A DNA stretch of 64,000 nucleotides from Actinacidiphila acidipaludis. Lineage in GTDB: Bacteria > Actinomycetota > Actinomycetes > Streptomycetales > Streptomycetaceae. The notes under the pieces are model-generated. The model was not told the origin of the DNA. It did no database searches and saw only the letters and a program-made list of their open reading frames with translations. Where the stretch lies: positions 1-64,000 of the forward strand of contig NZ_JAINZZ010000016.1 of assembly GCF_019890725.1 (NCBI RefSeq), written 5' to 3'. Numbering within the stretch: position 1 is the first letter of the stretch; every line of letters begins with the position of its first letter. This document shows positions 60,394-64,000 of this stretch, in pieces. Both the position numbers and the translations under genes were made by a program.

Positions 60394-61170
60394 TCACACC
60401 GCGCCGCGTCTGCCGCAGGCGACGATCATCCCCGTGTATCCCTCGCGAAGCGCCGCCTGCTCCCCCGGAAGAGCGATGCGGACGATCTCCATGTCCTCGC
60501 TGTACGGTGCCAAGGTTGCCTCCACGTCGTGCTCGGTCACGGCACACGCGGGGAACCAGTGATCGCCGACCTGATATCCCTCGGAATTCTCCATGAACGC
60601 GGCGGCGAACGGTGATCCCGGCTCCAGCGCCTCCGCAAAAGAATTCACCGCCTTGCGGAATTCCGCGTGCGAGGTCGACAGCGACTCGGCGACGAAGAAC
60701 ATGGTCCCCATGCCCCACCGGCGTGACGGCAGCCGGAAGAGGTCTCCCGGCTGCACGGTGGCCGCCGCGCGCAGCGCCGCCCGCGGGTCGGGCACCTCGG
60801 CGTAGCCGTCCCCGTGCAGCAGCACCTCCCAGAACTCGTCCCAGTTCGGGGCGTAGCCGGCCACCTGGGAACGCAGCCAGGCGACGTTGGCCGCCGACCG
60901 CTCGAACATCGTGATCTCCCGGCACCAGGGCAGCATCGCGAGTGCCGGATAGAGGTTGGCGCCCGCGCCGACGTCCACCCCGGTCACCGGCCGCTCCGGC
61001 CGGCGGCCGTGGAAATGGGCGGCGAAGTGATCGCGCACGATTTCGATGATCTGGTGGTCATCGGGGCGCAGTGCGCGGTAGTTGTGCTCACTGTAAGCGT
61101 CGGAGTCGAAGGCGTCCCAGGGAGCTTCGCGGTTGAGCTGAGCCGACGATGGGTCAGAAGCGGGATCCAT
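60394..61170 (-). CDS. SCO2525 family SAM-dependent methyltransferase
   Basis: A 258-residue class I methyltransferase. Motif I is VTGVDVGAGANLYPAL, motif II is ITMFERSAANVAWL and a later motif reads MGTMFFVAESLSTS. The substrate is unknown. It is first in the minus-strand block. The ATG at 61170 has no ribosome-binding site; TAGTCT lies 7 bases upstream on the minus strand, so a leaderless mRNA is likely. The preceding gap holds two dyads (61323-61367). Confidence 0.85.
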   Translation of the reverse strand: MDPASDPSSAQLNREAPWDAFDSDAYSEHNYRALRPDDHQIIEIVRDHFAAHFHGRRPERPVTGVDVGAGANLYPALAMLPWCREITMFERSAANVAWLRSQVAGYAPNWDEFWEVLLHGDGYAEVPDPRAALRAAATVQPGDLFRLPSRRWGMGTMFFVAESLSTSHAEFRKAVNSFAEALEPGSPFAAAFMENSEGYQVGDHWFPACAVTEHDVEATLAPYSEDMEIVRIALPGEQAALREGYTGMIVACGRRGAV

Positions 61171-61322
61171 ATGGCCAAGACTAGCGCCAACCGGGCACGG
61201 TCCTCGTGCGGCGGACGCGAATTCCGGCCACGATCTCCTGTGCGAACGCGCTATCCGGCCAGAAGCGTGATCGGTTGTCCCGGTTCGGTGCCGGTCGGGG
61301 CCGGTTGGGGCGGATGCGCCCT

Positions 61323-61367
61323 GGACAGACTGTCCATACCGCAAGTACACCAGCAGTGAAGGTGTAC
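61323..61367. promoter_or_regulatory. Two dyads between the methyltransferase and GNAT genes
   Basis: GGACAG-A-CTGTCC occupies 61323-61335, and GTACACC-N9-GGTGTAC occupies 61345-61367. Both are perfect. They may bind a regulator controlling the GNAT gene, the SCO2525-type block, or both; the rest of the 246-base gap shows no gene. Confidence 0.5.
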
Positions 61368-61416
61368 GAAAATCACGTGCCGTGCGGAACCGGTATCCAT
61401 CATTCCAGGGAGCAGC

Positions 61417-61941
61417 GTGAACTTCCTGTCCAACGCACCGCGTCCGGAGCACGAAGCCGTCGGCCGGCATCCCGGCGAAGCCGTCATACGTCCCGTCACC
61501 GAGGCCGATCTCGCCGACATCGAACGCGTCGACCGGGCGGTCTTCGGCGAGGCCGCCTATCCGGCCTTCGTGGTGCGGCAGCTCTTCGACGTGCACGGTC
61601 ACCACATGCTCGCCCTCGACACCCCGACCGGCCTGCGCGGCTACGTGCTGCTGGCCACCGCCCGCGGCTGGGACACCGCCTGGATCCTCAGTCTGGGCGT
61701 GGAGGAGCCCTGGCGGCAGAAGGGGTACGGGCGGCGGCTGCTCTCCCAGTGCGTACGCGACATGGCCGACCGCGACCTGCGGGAGATCCGGCTGAGCGTG
61801 GAGCCGGGCAACGACGCCGCCGTGCAGCTCTACCGCTCACTGGGGTTCGTGCCGGTGGTGACCCGCGAGGACTACCTCGGCCCCGGCGAGGACCGGCTCA
61901 TCATGGCGCTCCCGGTGCCGCGTGCCGCGCCGGGCCGGTGA
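61417..61941 (+). CDS. GNAT family N-acetyltransferase
   Basis: A 174-residue RimI-like acetyltransferase. It starts with a short tail, then VIRPVTEADLADIERVDRAVFGE, the acetyl-CoA loop LGVEEPWRQKGYGRRLLSQCV (QKGYGRRL), and LSVEPGNDAAVQLYRSLGFV. It would acetylate a protein N-terminus or small amine. GTG at 61417 follows AGGGAG. A hairpin overlaps the stop. It is divergent from the SCO2525-type methyltransferase. Confidence 0.9.
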   Translation: MNFLSNAPRPEHEAVGRHPGEAVIRPVTEADLADIERVDRAVFGEAAYPAFVVRQLFDVHGHHMLALDTPTGLRGYVLLATARGWDTAWILSLGVEEPWRQKGYGRRLLSQCVRDMADRDLREIRLSVEPGNDAAVQLYRSLGFVPVVTREDYLGPGEDRLIMALPVPRAAPGR

Positions 61942-61960
61942 CCGCGGGGGTCACCGGCCC
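61932..61960. terminator. Terminator hairpin over the GNAT stop codon
   Basis: Perfect 12-base arms (61932-61943 and 61949-61960) with a 5-base loop include the stop codon of the GNAT gene. It lies 38 bases before the convergent permease stop and may serve both genes. Confidence 0.6.
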
Positions 61961-61998
61961 GTCCACCGCCCCGGGCGGTGTCCGCCGGCGGCGTCCCG

Positions 61999-62796
61999 TC
62001 AGCCGTCGCGGCGGAGCAGCAGCAGCCAGCCGGCCGCCAGGGCCGCCACCGCCCAGCCGGCGAGGACCGCGAGACCGGCCCAGGGGCCGAGCGGCGCGGT
62101 GCCCGCGCCCGGTACCAGGGACTGCACGGCCAGGCCCGCCGGCATCGGGGAGGCGTCCTGCACCGCGTGCAGCACCCGGTCGGGCATCGGCACGATCCTG
62201 GTGACCAGGAAAGGGCCGTACAGCAGCGCCGCGACCGACCCGGCGGCCGCGGCCTGCTGACGCAGGATCCAGCCGGCGCCCAGCGCGAGCACCGCCACCA
62301 GCACCAGATAGAGGACCGTGCCCGCGCCCGCCCGCAGCACCGCCGGGTCGGACGGGGTGACCAGGCCCCGACCGCCGCGCCCGGTGAAGCCCCGGGTGAG
62401 CAGCACCGCGCGCCCGGCCGTCAGCGCGCCGGCCACGCCCACCAGGGCGGTGCCCAGGACCGCGCCCGTCGCCACCACCGCCTTCGCGGCGAGCACCACG
62501 CCGCGTCCGGGCTGCGCGGCGAGCGTCAGCACGATCAGCCGCGGGTGGTACTCGGCGGCCACCAGCGTCACCGCGACCGCCAGCGCGGCGAGTTGGGCCG
62601 CGTACACCCCCGACAGCACCAGCGCGGTGGTGTCGGGCGGCGCGCAGCCCGGCCCCGGCGGGCAGACCGGCGGCCGCTGCGTCGCGGCCACCAGCGCCCC
62701 GCCGCCGGCCAGCACCGCGGCGACCGCGACCAGCGTCCACAGCTGCGCGGGCACGGTGACGAGTTTGGTCCACTCGGCGTGCAGCGCCCGCCTCAT
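61999..62796 (-). CDS. ABC-2 type transporter permease
   Basis: A 265-residue membrane protein with about six helices. It starts MRRALHAEWTKLVTVPAQLW, a typical ABC-2 permease start (AEWTKL). It has SGVYAAQLAALAVAVTLVAAEYHPRLIVLTLAAQPGRG (seen as VAAEYHPRLIVLTLA) and the final LAVLAGWAVAALAAGWLLLL. Its ATG overlaps the end of the next gene by four bases. It probably forms a heterodimer with that permease. The ATPase is expected beyond the right edge. Confidence 0.88.
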   Translation of the reverse strand: MRRALHAEWTKLVTVPAQLWTLVAVAAVLAGGGALVAATQRPPVCPPGPGCAPPDTTALVLSGVYAAQLAALAVAVTLVAAEYHPRLIVLTLAAQPGRGVVLAAKAVVATGAVLGTALVGVAGALTAGRAVLLTRGFTGRGGRGLVTPSDPAVLRAGAGTVLYLVLVAVLALGAGWILRQQAAAAGSVAALLYGPFLVTRIVPMPDRVLHAVQDASPMPAGLAVQSLVPGAGTAPLGPWAGLAVLAGWAVAALAAGWLLLLRRDG

Positions 62797-64000
62797 GCGT
62801 CACGCCGCCGCTGCAGCCAGAACGCCGCGCCCAGCGCCGCCGCGGTGTACGCCGCCATGACCGCGAAGCCCTGCCACGGACCGGTCGCGTCCTCGAACAG
62901 CGGCTGCGTCTGCCGGATCGCCGCCCCCGCGATGGGCGTCGCCCGGCCGACCCACAGCCCCGCCCCCACCGAGGTCACCTGGGCCACCAGCGGGATCACC
63001 ACCAGCACGGTGAAGAGCAGGATCACCGCGGCGGCCGTCCGGCGCACGATCACCCCGACGGCCAGGCTCAGCAGGGCCACCAGCGCGAGGAACGCGGCGG
63101 TGCCGATCACCGCCCGCAGCACCGGCGGGTCGGTCAGGGAGTGCTGGGGGAAGATCGGCGGCCCGTAGCCGTTCCGGCGCTGGATCGGCCGGGCCACGAG
63201 GAAGGAGACCGTGCAGGCCGCCAGCCCGGCCGCGAAGACCCCGCCGGCCACCACCAGCGCCTTGGCGGCCAGCACCCGGCCGCGGTGCGGGCTGACGGTG
63301 AACGTCGTGCGGATGGTGCGGGTGCGGTACTCCGACGTCATCGCCAGCACGCCCAGCGCGACGACCGCGAACAGCCCGATCTGCACACCGCCGAGCGTCG
63401 AGGCGACCGTGTCGTCCTGCCCGTCCTGGCCGATGCCGCCGACGCCCGGACTGCCGAGGTCGCCGCCGCCGGTCACGGTGAACACCCCGCCGTCCTGCCG
63501 CAGCCCGCCCGGCACGGCGGCCTCCGGCTGGGGTCCCGGCGGCCCGGGCGGCTGCGTCACATCGGTCAGCCGCCAGGCGCCGCCGCCGGACGCGCCCGCG
63601 GTGACATGGTCGAACACGGCACGCCCGGTGGTGGCGTGGGTGCGGCCCACCACCTTGCCCGGCCCCGCCCAGTGGGAGGTGCCGACGGGTGGCGAGGCGA
63701 CGAACATCCCGGCCTCGGCCGTGGCCGGCAGCCCGGTGTCCGCCACGGTGCCGACCGCCCGCCAGGTACGGCCGTCGGCCGACTCCCAGCCGGTGACCCG
63801 GTGTCCCGAACGGGTGAGCCGCAGCCAGTACGGCGCCGTCGCGCGCCCGCTGCCGGTGAGCTCGGTGGTCCCGCGGGCCTGCAGGCGCACGCCGTGGTCC
63901 GGGGTCAGCATCAGCGACACCGACGGCGAGCCTCCGCCGGTCCCGGACTTGAGCATCAGCCCGGCCTTCGCCCACGGAGCGCTGTCCGCCTGCGCGGTGA
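62793..64000 (-). CDS. ABC-2 type permease with an N-terminal lectin-like domain, truncated by the window
   Basis: The 3' part of a gene that continues past the window edge. The visible part starts AQADSAPWAKAGLMLKSG, with GMFVASPP and GWESADGRTWR, which resemble a concanavalin/DUF1349-type beta-sandwich. Then come six helices including VQIGLFAVVALGVLAMTSEYRTRTIRTTF (seen as MTSEYRTRTIR) and VIGTAAFLALVALLSLAVGVIV. An extracytoplasmic carbohydrate-binding-like domain on an ABC-2 permease is known in actinobacteria but its role is unclear. Confidence 0.8.
   Translation of the reverse strand, partial: TAQADSAPWAKAGLMLKSGTGGGSPSVSLMLTPDHGVRLQARGTTELTGSGRATAPYWLRLTRSGHRVTGWESADGRTWRAVGTVADTGLPATAEAGMFVASPPVGTSHWAGPGKVVGRTHATTGRAVFDHVTAGASGGGAWRLTDVTQPPGPPGPQPEAAVPGGLRQDGGVFTVTGGGDLGSPGVGGIGQDGQDDTVASTLGGVQIGLFAVVALGVLAMTSEYRTRTIRTTFTVSPHRGRVLAAKALVVAGGVFAAGLAACTVSFLVARPIQRRNGYGPPIFPQHSLTDPPVLRAVIGTAAFLALVALLSLAVGVIVRRTAAAVILLFTVLVVIPLVAQVTSVGAGLWVGRATPIAGAAIRQTQPLFEDATGPWQGFAVMAAYTAAALGAAFWLQRRRDA

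Overview
This window is high-GC actinobacterial chromosome, almost certainly from the Streptomycetaceae (Streptomyces or a close relative). The evidence is the third-position GC bias, frequent GTG starts, GTGA/ATGA stop-start overlaps, WhiJ/DUF397/AbaA-type regulatory genes, a Ku/LigD-type end-joining pair, the SCO2521-SCO2525 conserved gene set and several ROK and TetR regulators. I see no rRNA, tRNA, CRISPR array, insertion sequence or replication origin. Both edges cut through genes. All calls rest on reading the sequence; no database search was run.

Layout. 1-1.4 kb: a TetR regulator with a dyad operator, divergent from a truncated gene at the left edge. 1.5-8.5 kb: a sulfur-scavenging locus with a cysteine-codon leader peptide, a ROK regulator, a flavin reductase, an SsuABC-type ABC transporter and a flavin monooxygenase. 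8.6-12.1 kb: an unusual four-gene cassette made of a GHMP kinase-like protein, a truncated pyruvate kinase-like protein, a P-loop kinase and a two-helix membrane protein. 12.2-21.5 kb: housekeeping and stress genes, including a quinone reductase, a GNAT, Ku and LigD polymerase, DUF1269, an MDMPI-type protein, an aldehyde dehydrogenase with DUF779 and a GAF regulator, and a TOPRIM protein. 21.6-34.6 kb: a glycan-utilisation locus with a ROK repressor divergent from GH27, two sugar permeases, GH95, an acetyl esterase, a solute-binding lipoprotein and GH36. 34.7-37.6 kb: a WhiJ-like triad and a DUF574 methyltransferase. 37.7-41.5 kb: DUF2993, TetR and an MMPL exporter. 41.9-43.3 kb: an internally deleted extracellular-type protein behind a promoter bracketed by two identical 12-bp palindromes. 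43.4-46 kb: DUF4230, YihY and a small gene behind a near-consensus SOS box. 46-50.6 kb: an EACC1 / membrane caspase-VWA / lipoprotein conflict-type operon. 50.6-54.7 kb: rhamnose mutarotase, a second GH27, an Rv1733c-like protein and pyrophosphatase. 54.7-61.2 kb: a six-gene minus-strand block matching the SCO2521-SCO2525 set plus a membrane protein. 61.4-64 kb: a GNAT and two ABC-2 type permeases, the last one cut by the window edge.

How they work together. The sulfur locus reads as import of an organosulfur compound followed by FMNH2-dependent cleavage, gated by cysteine supply. The glycan locus reads as secreted GH27 cutting outside, ABC uptake, and intracellular GH95, esterase and GH36 finishing the oligosaccharide. 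The most promising poorly described systems are the three-kinase cassette (8.6-12.1 kb), the SCO2521-2525 block with its Walker-A-variant ATPase (54.7-61.2 kb) and the caspase/EACC1 operon (46-50.6 kb). The membrane proteins of the first two share a two-helix plus soluble-domain design.
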